Source: CALHVX01 sp964640725 (GTDB taxonomy: Bacteria > Pseudomonadota > Gammaproteobacteria > Pseudomonadales > Azotimanducaceae). Taken from it: a stretch of 24,360 nucleotides of DNA. The translations under genes and the position numbers were made by a program. This document shows positions 15,461 to 24,130 of this stretch, in pieces. The DNA lies in assembly GCA_964640725.1 (NCBI GenBank), contig CAZXIJ010000042.1, positions 1 through 24,360 on the forward strand, written 5' to 3'. The notes under the pieces were generated by a model. The model worked only from the letters and a program-made list of their open reading frames with translations. It had not been told where the DNA came from and ran no database searches. Numbering within the stretch: the stretch's first letter is position 1; each line of letters opens with the position of its first letter.

Positions 15461-16051
15461 ATGACACGAATCAGTCAAGTGCCAGTGGAGCACTGGGATC
15501 CGCGCCTGGTCGACGCGGTGCGTCCGGACGAAGCAACGGACCTGGAGCAAGGGCTGACCCGTTTCATGGCCCACACCCCGGAGCTGGCGCTCGGCCTGAT
15601 GGCCTTTGGCGGCGCGTTAAAGACCCGGCGACAGCTGCCGGACCGTCTGGTCGAGCTGGTGCGCCTGCGCATTGCTTTCTTCAATCAGTGCCGCAGCTGC
15701 ATGGCGATCCGCTACAAGGATGCGATCGCCGATGGGGTCGACGAGGGTCTGGTGTGTTCGCTGGAGCGACCTGAAGAAGCGGACGACCTGAGCCCGGCGG
15801 AAAAGTCTGCACTGCGCTTCGCGGAGCTGATGGCGACTGATCACCTGGCTATTGGCGACACGGTGTACCAAGACCTAAAGACCCACTTTACCGAGCCGCA
15901 AGTCATTGAGCTGGGGCTGCACTGCTCGCTCTTTGTCGGCGTGGGTCGCCTGGCAGCAACGCTGCACATGGTCGAGGAGCTGCCGGAGGCTTTCCGGAAT
16001 TCGCAAACGACGGTTTCGCCCTGGGGTAACGAGGCGATCGCCGTGCGTTAG
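15461..16051 (+). CDS. Carboxymuconolactone decarboxylase / AhpD-like family protein
   Basis: ATG 15461 has GGAGG six bases upstream, so it is preferred over the GTG just before it. The 196-residue product carries the CMD core: Glu65 in RLVELVRLRIA, then Cys77 and Cys80 in NQCRSC. Glu and the two Cys keep the spacing known from AhpD (Glu118, Cys130, Cys133), but the AhpD His137 position is Arg84 here. It may be a thiol peroxidase-like protein or a non-redox relative. It lies between the carotenoid oxygenase (80-bp gap) and the TonB receptor (36-bp gap), and probably belongs to the same transcript. A second CMD-like gene lies at the left edge of the window. Confidence 0.88.
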   Translation: MTRISQVPVEHWDPRLVDAVRPDEATDLEQGLTRFMAHTPELALGLMAFGGALKTRRQLPDRLVELVRLRIAFFNQCRSCMAIRYKDAIADGVDEGLVCSLERPEEADDLSPAEKSALRFAELMATDHLAIGDTVYQDLKTHFTEPQVIELGLHCSLFVGVGRLAATLHMVEELPEAFRNSQTTVSPWGNEAIAVR

Positions 16052-16087
16052 CGGGTGTTTCAAAATCTGTAACGATAGGGGTGCGAT

Positions 16088-18607
16088 ATGGAGAGTCGAG
16101 GGGCGTTCAAGCCTGGTCCCGAGTTAATGAAAACGCCAGCCCGGATGCTGCTGGCCGCTAATCTGGCGATCGCCGCAGGGGTGGTCAGCGCCGCAGAGAT
16201 TGAAGAGATTGTGGTTACTGCCCGCTCGGTCGAAGAGTCGGTGCGGGACATCCCGGTCGCGATCACCGCCGTGGGGGAAGAGCGGCTCAACCAGTACGGG
16301 CTGGAGAGCATGACGGACCTCGAGGCCATTACGCCTCAGCTGTCGGTGTTCCGAGCAGGCAACGGTAACGGTGCCTCGGTCCAGATCAGGGGGATCGGCT
16401 CGACCACCACCAGCATCGGCATCGAGCAGTCCGTGGCGGTCGTCATCGACGGTGTCTATTACCCGCAGGGGCGGGCTATTAATGAAGGCCTGCTTGATGT
16501 CAGTCAGGTCGCGGTCCTGAAGGGACCGCAGGCCCTCTACTTCGGCAAGAACGCGACAGCCGGGGTGGTATCCGTCATATCCAACAACCCCGGTGAAGAG
16601 TTTGAGGCGAGCCTTCGCGTCAACAACGAATTCGAAAGCGAGGACTTGACCCTGGAAGGCATTATCTCGGTGCCGATCAACGAAAAGATCGGCGTGCGGC
16701 TGGCGGTGCAGACGTCAGAAATGAGCCAGGGCTGGATCGAGAACAACGCCCCGGCCGCCGGCGATGCCTACGGTACGCTTGACGCGGCCACCTTTGCGGC
16801 GGAATCGTTCTTCAATCCCAAGGCCGAGTCCGACTGGCCCCAGGAAGAAACGCTGTTTGCCCGGCTGACGGTCGCCGGTGATTTGTCGGATCGCTTTAGC
16901 TACAACCTCAAGGGCACCTACTCCGAGTTTGAGCAGGGCACGCCAAGCGGTGCCTTGGAGCTGTTCGATTGTCGCGCCCTGAACGGCATCGCGCACCAGG
17001 TGGCCGCTGCCGCGGTGCAGCCCCCGGGGCGTCAGACACCGCTTGTGGAGCCCATCGCTTTGCCTACCGCGGACTGTAATCCCGACGGCGAGAGGGGCTG
17101 GAACAACGTGCCCCCGGAGATCGCGCAGACCAATCGGCTCCTGCGTCAGTTTGGCGGGGAGGACGGTGACCTGTACGAGTCCTACTCCCTCACCGGTACC
17201 TTTGAGTGGGGCTTCGAAGCCTTCGATGTGACCGCGGTGCTGAACTATCACGACCAGGAAGCTCAGTGGGTGGGCGACCAGGACGCGACGGGGGTGACCA
17301 GCATTTTCGCCGGGGAGCGGAACGAGTTCGAGAATCTGTCCGGTGAGTTTCGGCTGGTGACCCGGCTGGATCAGCCGGTGAACTTTGTGCTCGGCGCTTA
17401 CCTGCAGAAGACCGAGCGGTACTTCAATCAGGTGGTGAACTTTGCCGGGGCTCGCAACACGGCGGCGGCGCCCAATGATGAGTTCACGGCCTACGACAAA
17501 ATCTCGGAGACCGACGGCGATACCGAGTCGGTGTACGCCGAGGTGATCTGGGACATCAATGACCAGTGGCAGCTCACCACCGGTGCCCGCTACATCAAAG
17601 AGACCAAGGACTCCTGGTTTATTCAGCCCTACGTGAACCCGTTCTTTACGGGCCTGTTTACGCTCTTTGACCCTGCCAATCCGGCAACCCGGGCGGTGGC
17701 GGATCAGACCTTCGAGGACGTGACCCCGGAAGTCACGCTGCGCTGGGAGCCCACGGACGAGCTGACTCTGTACGCCGCCTACAAAGAAGGCTTCAAGTCA
17801 GGCGGATTCTCCAATAGCGCGATACTGAGCAACCTTTCGCCGCCGGGGTTCTTCGACTTTATCTTTGACCCGGAGGAAGTGCGGGGCGGCGAGATCGGTG
17901 CCAAGGCGTCGCTGCTGGGTGGCGCCATGATTGCGCAGTTCGAGGTGTTCTATTACGACTTTGAAGACCTGCAGGTCGATTTCTTTAACTCGGCGCAGTT
18001 CGCCTTTGTGACCGACAACGCCGGTGGCTCAGAAACCAAGGGCGCTGAACTGCAGATCGATTGGGCGACCCCGGTCGAAGGGTTGACCCTGTCGGGTTCA
18101 ATCGCCTACTTAAGCTCCACGTTTACCGACTTTCAGAGTTTCTGCAACACGGGACAATCTGCCGCTCAGGGCTGTGTGTTGCCGCCGCCACCTGCAGTCG
18201 AAACCGATGCGCGGCAGAACCTGGATGGCAACGATCGGCCCAACGCGCCGGAGTGGAGCGGTTTTGTTCAGTTGAACTACGAGCGTCCCATAGGGAGCAA
18301 TCTGTTCTTTGGCGCCAGCGCCAACGTGCAATTCAGGAGCGAGCTTGGTTTGCTGTCCACCGATGCCAGTGCTGTACAAAGCGGCTACGAAACCTACGAT
18401 GCGAATCTCCGCATCGGCACGACGGATGGCAAGTGGCAGCTCGCGCTGATCGGCAAAAACCTGTCGGATGAATATGCCTTTCGCAGTGCCGGCAACGTCC
18501 CTGGAACCGGCGGCAACACTGGCACCGCAGAGGGTTTTCCCTCTGATCTGCAGGGCGTTGCGATCCGGCCGCGCCAGGTGGAGCTGGAGTTGACCTGGCG
18601 CTACTAG
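16088..18607 (+). CDS. TonB-dependent outer-membrane receptor
   Basis: The 839-residue precursor has a signal peptide ending near AGVVSAAE, a TonB box EEIVVTA, a plug domain (about 50-165, with VQIRGIGS, VVIDGVYYPQGR and KGPQALYFGKNATAGVV), and a long beta-barrel ending in ELELTWRY, with a terminal aromatic residue as outer-membrane proteins require. ATG 16088 has AGGGG ahead; ATG 16127 (MKTPARMLLA) would give a more compact signal peptide. It imports a bulky or hydrophobic ligand with TonB energy. In proteobacteria many such receptors sit in catabolic clusters and are not siderophore receptors; its place between CMD and SDR genes suggests uptake of the oxygenase substrate, an inference. No siderophore gene is nearby. 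Confidence 0.95.
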   Translation: MESRGAFKPGPELMKTPARMLLAANLAIAAGVVSAAEIEEIVVTARSVEESVRDIPVAITAVGEERLNQYGLESMTDLEAITPQLSVFRAGNGNGASVQIRGIGSTTTSIGIEQSVAVVIDGVYYPQGRAINEGLLDVSQVAVLKGPQALYFGKNATAGVVSVISNNPGEEFEASLRVNNEFESEDLTLEGIISVPINEKIGVRLAVQTSEMSQGWIENNAPAAGDAYGTLDAATFAAESFFNPKAESDWPQEETLFARLTVAGDLSDRFSYNLKGTYSEFEQGTPSGALELFDCRALNGIAHQVAAAAVQPPGRQTPLVEPIALPTADCNPDGERGWNNVPPEIAQTNRLLRQFGGEDGDLYESYSLTGTFEWGFEAFDVTAVLNYHDQEAQWVGDQDATGVTSIFAGERNEFENLSGEFRLVTRLDQPVNFVLGAYLQKTERYFNQVVNFAGARNTAAAPNDEFTAYDKISETDGDTESVYAEVIWDINDQWQLTTGARYIKETKDSWFIQPYVNPFFTGLFTLFDPANPATRAVADQTFEDVTPEVTLRWEPTDELTLYAAYKEGFKSGGFSNSAILSNLSPPGFFDFIFDPEEVRGGEIGAKASLLGGAMIAQFEVFYYDFEDLQVDFFNSAQFAFVTDNAGGSETKGAELQIDWATPVEGLTLSGSIAYLSSTFTDFQSFCNTGQSAAQGCVLPPPPAVETDARQNLDGNDRPNAPEWSGFVQLNYERPIGSNLFFGASANVQFRSELGLLSTDASAVQSGYETYDANLRIGTTDGKWQLALIGKNLSDEYAFRSAGNVPGTGGNTGTAEGFPSDLQGVAIRPRQVELELTWRY

Positions 18608-18669
18608 CCGGTGCGGGCGTCGCTCTGCCAATCGGCGTATCGTGAGGCTTTCGTCAGGGAGTAACACAG

Positions 18670-19446
18670 ATGGGCATCATGGATTCCTTCCGGCTGGACG
18701 GGCAGGTGGCAGTGGTCACGGGCGGCGGCCGGGGCATTGGCGAAGGCATTGCGCTCGGCCTGGCAGAGGCTGGCGCAGATGTGGTCCTCGCGGCCCGGCG
18801 CACTGAAGAGATCGAAGCCGTGGCGGCAAAGGTTCGTGCGCTGGGACGGCGAGCTCTGGCGGTGACGACAGACATGATGGAGCCTGAGCAGGTCACACGG
18901 CTGGCGCAGGAAACCGTCGATCAGCTGGGCAAGCTGACCTGCTGGGTCAGCAACGCCGGCGGTGCGGACGATCGGGTCGCCCGCACGCTGCTCGATATGC
19001 CGGAGCGGCAGTGGGACTTTCAGATGAACCTGAACCTGAAGGCCGTCTGGACCGGTGCCCAGGCCGCCGGCCGGATCATGAAGGAGCAGGGCGGCGGCAC
19101 CATCATCAGCATCTCTTCTCAGGTCGCCAACCGCGCATCGCCGCACAACGGGCCCTACGCGGTGGCGAAGAGCGGGGTGAACAACCTGACCCAGACCCTG
19201 GCGGTTGAGATGGCTCAGTTCGGAATCCGGGTCAACTCCGTATCGCCCGGGCCGATACCGACAGAGGTGTTCCTGGAGTTCACCGGCATGAAGGAAGACG
19301 ATATTCCATCGATGGGCAAGACCTTTGGTGTGCCCCTGGGGCGTGTCGGCACGCCGGAAGATATCGCGCCAGCGGTGGTTTACCTGGCTTCAGAAGCTTC
19401 GAGCTGGATGACCGGCCAGGACATCGTCATCAACGGCGGGCTTTAG
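18670..19446 (+). CDS. Short-chain dehydrogenase/reductase (classical SDR)
   Basis: The 258-residue product has all classical SDR marks: TGGGRGIG (17-24) for cofactor, SNAGG (94-98), Asn122 region, catalytic Ser150, Tyr163 and Lys167 in GPYAVAKSG, and the VNSVSPGPIPTEV loop. After the second strand it has AARR, not an acidic residue, which favours NADP(H). The size and the closing SWMTGQDIVINGG match FabG/7-alpha-hydroxysteroid-dehydrogenase-like enzymes. It would oxidise or reduce an alcohol or carbonyl, perhaps a product of the carotenoid oxygenase or sulfatase. AGGGAG lies about nine bases before ATG 18670. It is last in the plus-strand run and converges on the HupE gene. Confidence 0.94.
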   Translation: MGIMDSFRLDGQVAVVTGGGRGIGEGIALGLAEAGADVVLAARRTEEIEAVAAKVRALGRRALAVTTDMMEPEQVTRLAQETVDQLGKLTCWVSNAGGADDRVARTLLDMPERQWDFQMNLNLKAVWTGAQAAGRIMKEQGGGTIISISSQVANRASPHNGPYAVAKSGVNNLTQTLAVEMAQFGIRVNSVSPGPIPTEVFLEFTGMKEDDIPSMGKTFGVPLGRVGTPEDIAPAVVYLASEASSWMTGQDIVINGGL

Positions 19447-19480
19447 CCCCGGCCTTTTAGCCGCGGCCTTTAGCCGCGGC
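19441..19480. repeat. Three tandem 13/14-bp units over the SDR stop; possible bidirectional terminator
   Basis: CTTTAGCCCCGGC, CTTTTAGCCGCGGC and CTTTAGCCGCGGC follow each other directly; the first holds the SDR stop codon. GCCGCGGC at 19460-19467 and 19473-19480 can pair into an 8-bp GC stem with a 5-base loop, between two convergent genes. There is no T-run after the stem, so intrinsic termination is uncertain. Confidence 0.5.
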
Positions 19481-19494
19481 CTTGTTCCGCTGCG

Positions 19495-20508
19495 TTAGAG
19501 CAGCGATGGGAGCCACAGCAGCGGCAGCACGGTCAAGACGCCGGCCAGCGGTTTGCGCAGGTAGGGCCCGTAGCGGGCCAGCAACGGGTAGGCCGCAAAC
19601 ACAAACAGCAGCTGGGCGATCTCGATACCCAGGTTGAAACTCACCAGGTGGGGCACAGGAGCTTCGGTCCAGGCCAGTTTCGTAAAAGCCGCAGCGAAGC
19701 CCAGGCCGTGCAGGAGTCCGACGCCGCTCACCGCAAGGTAGTGGTGCGCGAAGGTGCCCTGGGCATCGCGCAGGGCCAGGAGCGCATAGACGCAGATGCT
19801 GAGCAGGATCAGCGGCTCGACGATAGTCGCCGGAACGCTCACCAGCCGAAACCCGGCAACGGCGAGAGACAGGCTATGTCCGATGGTGAAAGCGGTGACC
19901 AGCATGGCCGTTTGCGCGAGGCTTCGGCACAGCAGGAGCATGGTCAGCACGAACATCAGATGGTCGAAGCCGCCGGGCAGAATGTGGCTGAAGCCGGCGC
20001 GCAAGGTGCTGAGGTAATCCTGTGCACCGGCTGGTTTCGACACCGTGCTGGCTCCTGCCGTCGCTGTTGCGGCAAAGGGCGGGCTGGGTTGGTCGGTCAC
20101 CAGCCAGCGACTCAGGCGTTCGGTGCCGTTGTCGATGGTCAGGGCGATCGGCTCTTCGAAGACAAAGTCCCGGGCAAAGGTCAGCTGGATGGGCAGATCC
20201 GGGTTGTAGCTCGCCGCGATGAAGGTGACCCGGACGCGCGGCCACTGGAACGGGTCCTCAAAGGCGCCCGGGTCGAAGGGCTCAGGCCTCCGGGCTGACG
20301 CAAAGGCGAGCAGCAAGCGCTGGTCCCCCTGCCGGAGCCGGATCGCCCCGGCCATCTTCGCCCAGATGGCTGCGTGGCTGGCCTGATCGATGTCTTGCGC
20401 GAACGCCCGGTACGCAGCGGGCGTGTCCAAGGTCCGCAGCAGGTCAATGTGCAGGGCCAGCGCTGCGGCGCCGGTGGCCCCATCGAGCTCGAGCCGTGCC
20501 TCGGTCAT
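19495..20508 (-). CDS. HupE/UreJ-family membrane protein
   Basis: The frame from ATG 20508 gives 337 residues. Residues 1-160 are a soluble, probably periplasmic domain; about six membrane helices follow. The HupE signature is clear: GFSHILPGGFDHLMFVL (172-188) and FTIGHSLSLA (207-216), with His residues placed for metal binding as in HupE/UreJ nickel permease-like proteins. The frame is open further upstream and encodes a convincing signal peptide (ALTAAWLLSLACAASPASA, then HLL) that reaches 20595 but has no ATG, GTG or TTG. The true start may be a rare codon such as ATC 20595, with GGAG ahead, which would overlap the amidohydrolase stop. Substrate unknown; metal transport is a family guess. 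Confidence 0.85.
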   Translation of the reverse strand: MTEARLELDGATGAAALALHIDLLRTLDTPAAYRAFAQDIDQASHAAIWAKMAGAIRLRQGDQRLLLAFASARRPEPFDPGAFEDPFQWPRVRVTFIAASYNPDLPIQLTFARDFVFEEPIALTIDNGTERLSRWLVTDQPSPPFAATATAGASTVSKPAGAQDYLSTLRAGFSHILPGGFDHLMFVLTMLLLCRSLAQTAMLVTAFTIGHSLSLAVAGFRLVSVPATIVEPLILLSICVYALLALRDAQGTFAHHYLAVSGVGLLHGLGFAAAFTKLAWTEAPVPHLVSFNLGIEIAQLLFVFAAYPLLARYGPYLRKPLAGVLTVLPLLWLPSLL

Positions 20509-20578
20509 GTTGAGCAGGTGAGCGGACGCAGGGCTGGCAGCGCAAGCCAGGCTCAGCAGCCATGCGGCGGTCAGCGCC

Positions 20579-22507
20579 CTACCAGATAACGGGATGGGTC
20601 TCTCCGTTGGTGACGTTGACCAGTCCCGCAGGATTCCCCTTGGAGGGCGCGACCAGCTGCCAGCGCCAGGGGCTTGCGGTCAGGAACGCAAAACGCATTC
20701 GCTCTGGCAGCCCCGTATTGTTGATCCACGCCATCTTGTCTGCGGCCTGGAAAAGACGCTCCACCTCGGCGGCGACCTGGTCGACGGGGCGAGCGGTCAT
20801 GAGACCCGCGATGTCCAGCACCACCGTGGCGACAACCTGGCCGTCGTGCACGAGGGCCCAGCCGCCCTGCTGATTGGCCACGGTGTTGGCCGCCAGGGCC
20901 ATGGCGGTGTCGTCGTTGCCGACCACCCAGATGTTGTGGATGTCGTGCATCTGCGAGCTGGCCAGGGCCGAGCGGGGCGATAGGGGGCCAACGTTCTTCC
21001 AGATCATTTTCGAGACCGCGCCGGGATTTCGGTAGCGATCAACCACAGCGACTTTGGTCAAGCCGGCCTCCGGGTCGTGAGTCACGACACCGTTCTGCAC
21101 CCCCATCTCCGCCTGCATGAAGTCTGGCTTGAAGTAAAAGGGCTCCAGCACCGCAGCTGTGACCGTATCCCGGCCGGCTGGCGCTGCGATCTCGAAGTCT
21201 GTCCCGGTGAGCTGCCGTGGCAGCTGTATGGTGTTTCGTGCCCAGGCGGGATACGCCACCTTCGGCACCGCCACGGTGTAGGCCAGTGTGCCGTCTTGGC
21301 GCGCCTTCGTCGCCCGCTTGCCGTTGACGTAAACGCTGGTGATGCTCACCGCCTTCGGATCGTCCAGCAGCACGACGTCGGCGTAGCGGCCCGGAGCCAG
21401 GGCGCCCACCAGATGATCGATGCGGAAATGCCGGGCGGTGTTGTAGCTGCCCATCTGATAGGCCTGTATCACCGGTGCGCCGGATTCGATGGCATTGCGA
21501 ATGTTGTAGTCCATGGCGCCCAGAGTGCGCGTTGCGGCGACGTCGCGATCGTCTGTGGTGACGGAGACGTTGGCGAGGTCCGTGATGCCGAGCTCGGCGA
21601 GCCTTGGGAACAGAACCCGCGCAGCGTCAGCGCGGACCTCGAGGAACACACCGCGCCGCACTTTTTCCAGCCCTTCTTCGGCCAGGCGCACTTCGTGATC
21701 GGATGACAGACCGGCGGCGGCGAAGGCATTGATCGTGTCCACGTCCTGCAGGCCGCTGCCGTGTCCCTCGACAACGCCGCGTCCGGCCCAGGTGGCGCTG
21801 ATCATGCCCCAGATGCGTTCGTTGGCCGGCGCCTTGGGCTGGCTCACGGCGGGCCAGTCCATGACTTCGCCCAGCGCGACCACGCGCAGGTCCTGCTGCA
21901 GGAACCCGCTCATCTCGTCGTAGCCGTAGTAGCCGCCGCCCTGTTCGTAGGCTGTGGGCGGCGTCGCCGAACCCACCGCGGGAAAGATCTTGAGCGGGCT
22001 GCCGGCATCCTCGGCGGCAAGCCAGAAATCGATGTTGTGGGGGCCCACCACGTTCGACATCTCGTGCGAGCCTTCAACGGTCCAGGTATTGCCTGTGGGG
22101 ATGACCAGCGCGGCCTCGTACTCCGGGGTCAGGTAGCTGCTCTCGATGTGCTTGTGGGACTCGCCAAAACCCGGCACGGCCCAGAGACCGCTGGCGTCGG
22201 TCCTGGCTTTGCTTTTGCCCGGCCAGCCGCCGTGAGGCCCGGTCCAGGCGATGCGCGCACCGGCGATCACAATGTCCTGCTCGCGCTGCCATTCCGATGT
22301 GAACACGTTCAGCAGAGTGACGTTCTCGATCACCAGGTCAGCGGGCTGTCGGGCGAGCGCCACGGCGATCAGCTGTTGGCGGAGCTGGGCCTCGGCCTGC
22401 ACATCGGCGTGGGGCGGCTTACCGGCCAGGCTCGGGGCAGAGATCAGCAGGGCAGCGAGCCCCCAGAGCGCGACAATGCGGCGCAGGTAAAGGCGGCAGC
22501 GGCTCAT
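20579..22507 (-). CDS. Exported adenine-deaminase-like amidohydrolase
   Basis: The 642-residue product begins with a basic stretch and a hydrophobic segment ending SAPSLA (residue 28), a normal signal peptide. The body matches adenine deaminase (Ade): SHKHIESSYLTPEYEA (117-132) is the HxHIESS metal motif, then EGSHEMSN (145-152), EGHGSGL (247-253) and LSSDHE (267-272). The C-terminal part has SSQMHDIHNIWVVGNDD, the Ade C-domain signature. Known Ade enzymes deaminate adenine in the cytoplasm, so export is odd and the substrate may differ. ATG 22507 overlaps the M48 stop (ATGA), so the two are translated together; the HupE gene follows. The metal motif reads GFGESHKH where Ade usually has GFIDAHVH. 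Confidence 0.88.
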   Translation of the reverse strand: MSRCRLYLRRIVALWGLAALLISAPSLAGKPPHADVQAEAQLRQQLIAVALARQPADLVIENVTLLNVFTSEWQREQDIVIAGARIAWTGPHGGWPGKSKARTDASGLWAVPGFGESHKHIESSYLTPEYEAALVIPTGNTWTVEGSHEMSNVVGPHNIDFWLAAEDAGSPLKIFPAVGSATPPTAYEQGGGYYGYDEMSGFLQQDLRVVALGEVMDWPAVSQPKAPANERIWGMISATWAGRGVVEGHGSGLQDVDTINAFAAAGLSSDHEVRLAEEGLEKVRRGVFLEVRADAARVLFPRLAELGITDLANVSVTTDDRDVAATRTLGAMDYNIRNAIESGAPVIQAYQMGSYNTARHFRIDHLVGALAPGRYADVVLLDDPKAVSITSVYVNGKRATKARQDGTLAYTVAVPKVAYPAWARNTIQLPRQLTGTDFEIAAPAGRDTVTAAVLEPFYFKPDFMQAEMGVQNGVVTHDPEAGLTKVAVVDRYRNPGAVSKMIWKNVGPLSPRSALASSQMHDIHNIWVVGNDDTAMALAANTVANQQGGWALVHDGQVVATVVLDIAGLMTARPVDQVAAEVERLFQAADKMAWINNTGLPERMRFAFLTASPWRWQLVAPSKGNPAGLVNVTNGETHPVIW

Positions 22508-24069
22508 GGGTTGTCGCCGGCGCGAGCTGCCGTGGCGGCATTGACGACCACGCGGACCTGGCGCAGCTGCGAGCGGTCCTGAATCGGTCCCAGCCCCGTG
22601 GCGACCACTGTGGCTTCCCCCGGGGCGATGGCATTGCGGACATTCAGGGTCTTGCGGCTCTGAATCTGCCGACCGGAGGGGTCGAGGACTTGCACCTCAA
22701 GCTGGATTCGCCCCATGGCCACGTCTGCCTGGTTTTGCACCTGGACGATGACGCGACCGTCGGCGTCGGCACCGGTACGGGTCGCGATAAAGCGCTGCGG
22801 ATCCAGGCGAGCCAGCGTTGACCGCGCTTCCTTGCCAACGCCGGAGCGCGACTGCGCCGCTTGCTCCAGATACTTCACGGCCTGCTGTCGTTTGCCCTGG
22901 TCCAGCGCGATCATGCCCAGACCGTGGTAGGCCGTGGCGGTGGGCAGCATGGTCACACTCTTGTTGAAGTCGCGGAAAGCGAGGGTGTTGTCGCCCTTGC
23001 CCCGATAGGCGATACCGCGGGTGAGGTACGGTTGAAAGTGGTTGGGGTTGCGATCGATGGCGCGATCGTAGTACCGGATTGCGCCGTCGTAGTCCTTCTC
23101 CTGCAGCCGGGTGTCGCCGAACAGCCCGTAGAACTTGGATTCCCGGGGCTCGATCTTCATGGCCTTCTGTGCCAGCCGCGCCGCCTCGGCGTGCTTGCCG
23201 TCCTGCATGGCCTTCACGCCTTCGTCATAGGCCTCGTAGGCTGGTTTGTTTCGCATCAGCCCGGCGACTCGCTGCGCGTAGCGCTCGCGCCCGTAGTCGC
23301 CGCCGGCGCCCAGCTCTGCCAGGGTTGCCTGGTTGCGTTCTACGCGTGCCTGGGAAGGCGGGTGCGATGAGAACAGACCGGTCAGCCAGTCTGACTTTCG
23401 GCCTTCCGATAAGCGCACGAACGTTTGCTGCAGATCAACGGCCGCCGCTGGATCGTAGCCCGCTTCTTTCATGTAGCGCATGCCGTACAGATCGGATTCC
23501 AGCTCGGCGTTCCGGCCGAACTTTTGCGACAGCAGCTGGGCCGCCACAGCGCCCGAATTGACGACCAGCCCGCCGTACTGGTTGTCGATTTGCGAGACCT
23601 GCAGCGCCAGCAGTCCCACCTGCATCAGGGTGCCGCGCTCGATGTTCTTGGCGCCGTGGCGTGCGGCGGCGTGGACGATCTCGTGCCCCATGACCGCGGC
23701 GAGCTCCGCCTCGGAAGACATCTCGGTGAGCAGGCCGCGGTTGAAAGCGATCTTGCCTCCGGGCATGGCCCAGGCGTTTGGTACGGAGTTGTTGAGCACG
23801 ACAAACTCGTAGGGTAGCTGCGGCCGATCACTGACCTTGGCCAGGCGCTCGCCAACCTCGCGCACGTAGGCGGTCAGTTCGGGCTCGATGACGTAGTCGC
23901 CGCCCTGCATCTGGCGCGCGGGCAGATAGTTTTGCTGCCCGAGCGCGATCTCTCGCGCTTCGCCCACAAACTGCAGCTCGTTTTTGCCGGTGACCGGGTT
24001 GGTGCCGCAGCCGGCAAGGCTGACAGCGACGAGGAGCAGTGCGGAGACGTAGCGGGGGCGGGCGTGCAT
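22504..24069 (-). CDS. M48-family metallopeptidase lipoprotein with TPR domain (BepA/LoiP-like)
   Basis: The 521-residue product has the lipobox SLAGC (Cys21) and an M48 zinc site: HEIVH (129-133) with the third ligand in ELESD (Glu189). NAWAMPGGKIAFNRGLL ahead of it is the standard M48 pattern. Tetratricopeptide-like repeats cover about 255-420 (for example YDGAIRYYDRAIDRNPNHF), and a strand-rich C-terminal domain (about 430-521) follows. BepA-type enzymes clip or chaperone outer-membrane proteins in the periplasm; the TPR part binds substrates. Residue +2 is Gly, so the protein should reach the outer membrane. It leads the operon with the Ade-like amidohydrolase (4-bp overlap) and HupE genes. 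Confidence 0.92.
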   Translation of the reverse strand: MHARPRYVSALLLVAVSLAGCGTNPVTGKNELQFVGEAREIALGQQNYLPARQMQGGDYVIEPELTAYVREVGERLAKVSDRPQLPYEFVVLNNSVPNAWAMPGGKIAFNRGLLTEMSSEAELAAVMGHEIVHAAARHGAKNIERGTLMQVGLLALQVSQIDNQYGGLVVNSGAVAAQLLSQKFGRNAELESDLYGMRYMKEAGYDPAAAVDLQQTFVRLSEGRKSDWLTGLFSSHPPSQARVERNQATLAELGAGGDYGRERYAQRVAGLMRNKPAYEAYDEGVKAMQDGKHAEAARLAQKAMKIEPRESKFYGLFGDTRLQEKDYDGAIRYYDRAIDRNPNHFQPYLTRGIAYRGKGDNTLAFRDFNKSVTMLPTATAYHGLGMIALDQGKRQQAVKYLEQAAQSRSGVGKEARSTLARLDPQRFIATRTGADADGRVIVQVQNQADVAMGRIQLEVQVLDPSGRQIQSRKTLNVRNAIAPGEATVVATGLGPIQDRSQLRQVRVVVNAATAARAGDNP

Positions 24070-24130
24070 CGGCGGACACTCAGCGTTATTGCAGACAGCT
24101 TGTCATGATATACGAGCCCGGACAGCTTTT

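Noticed and set aside
14565..15467. A 300-codon minus-strand frame opposite the carotenoid oxygenase
   Set aside because: Antisense shadow; its composition mirrors the oxygenase codons and no family features are seen.
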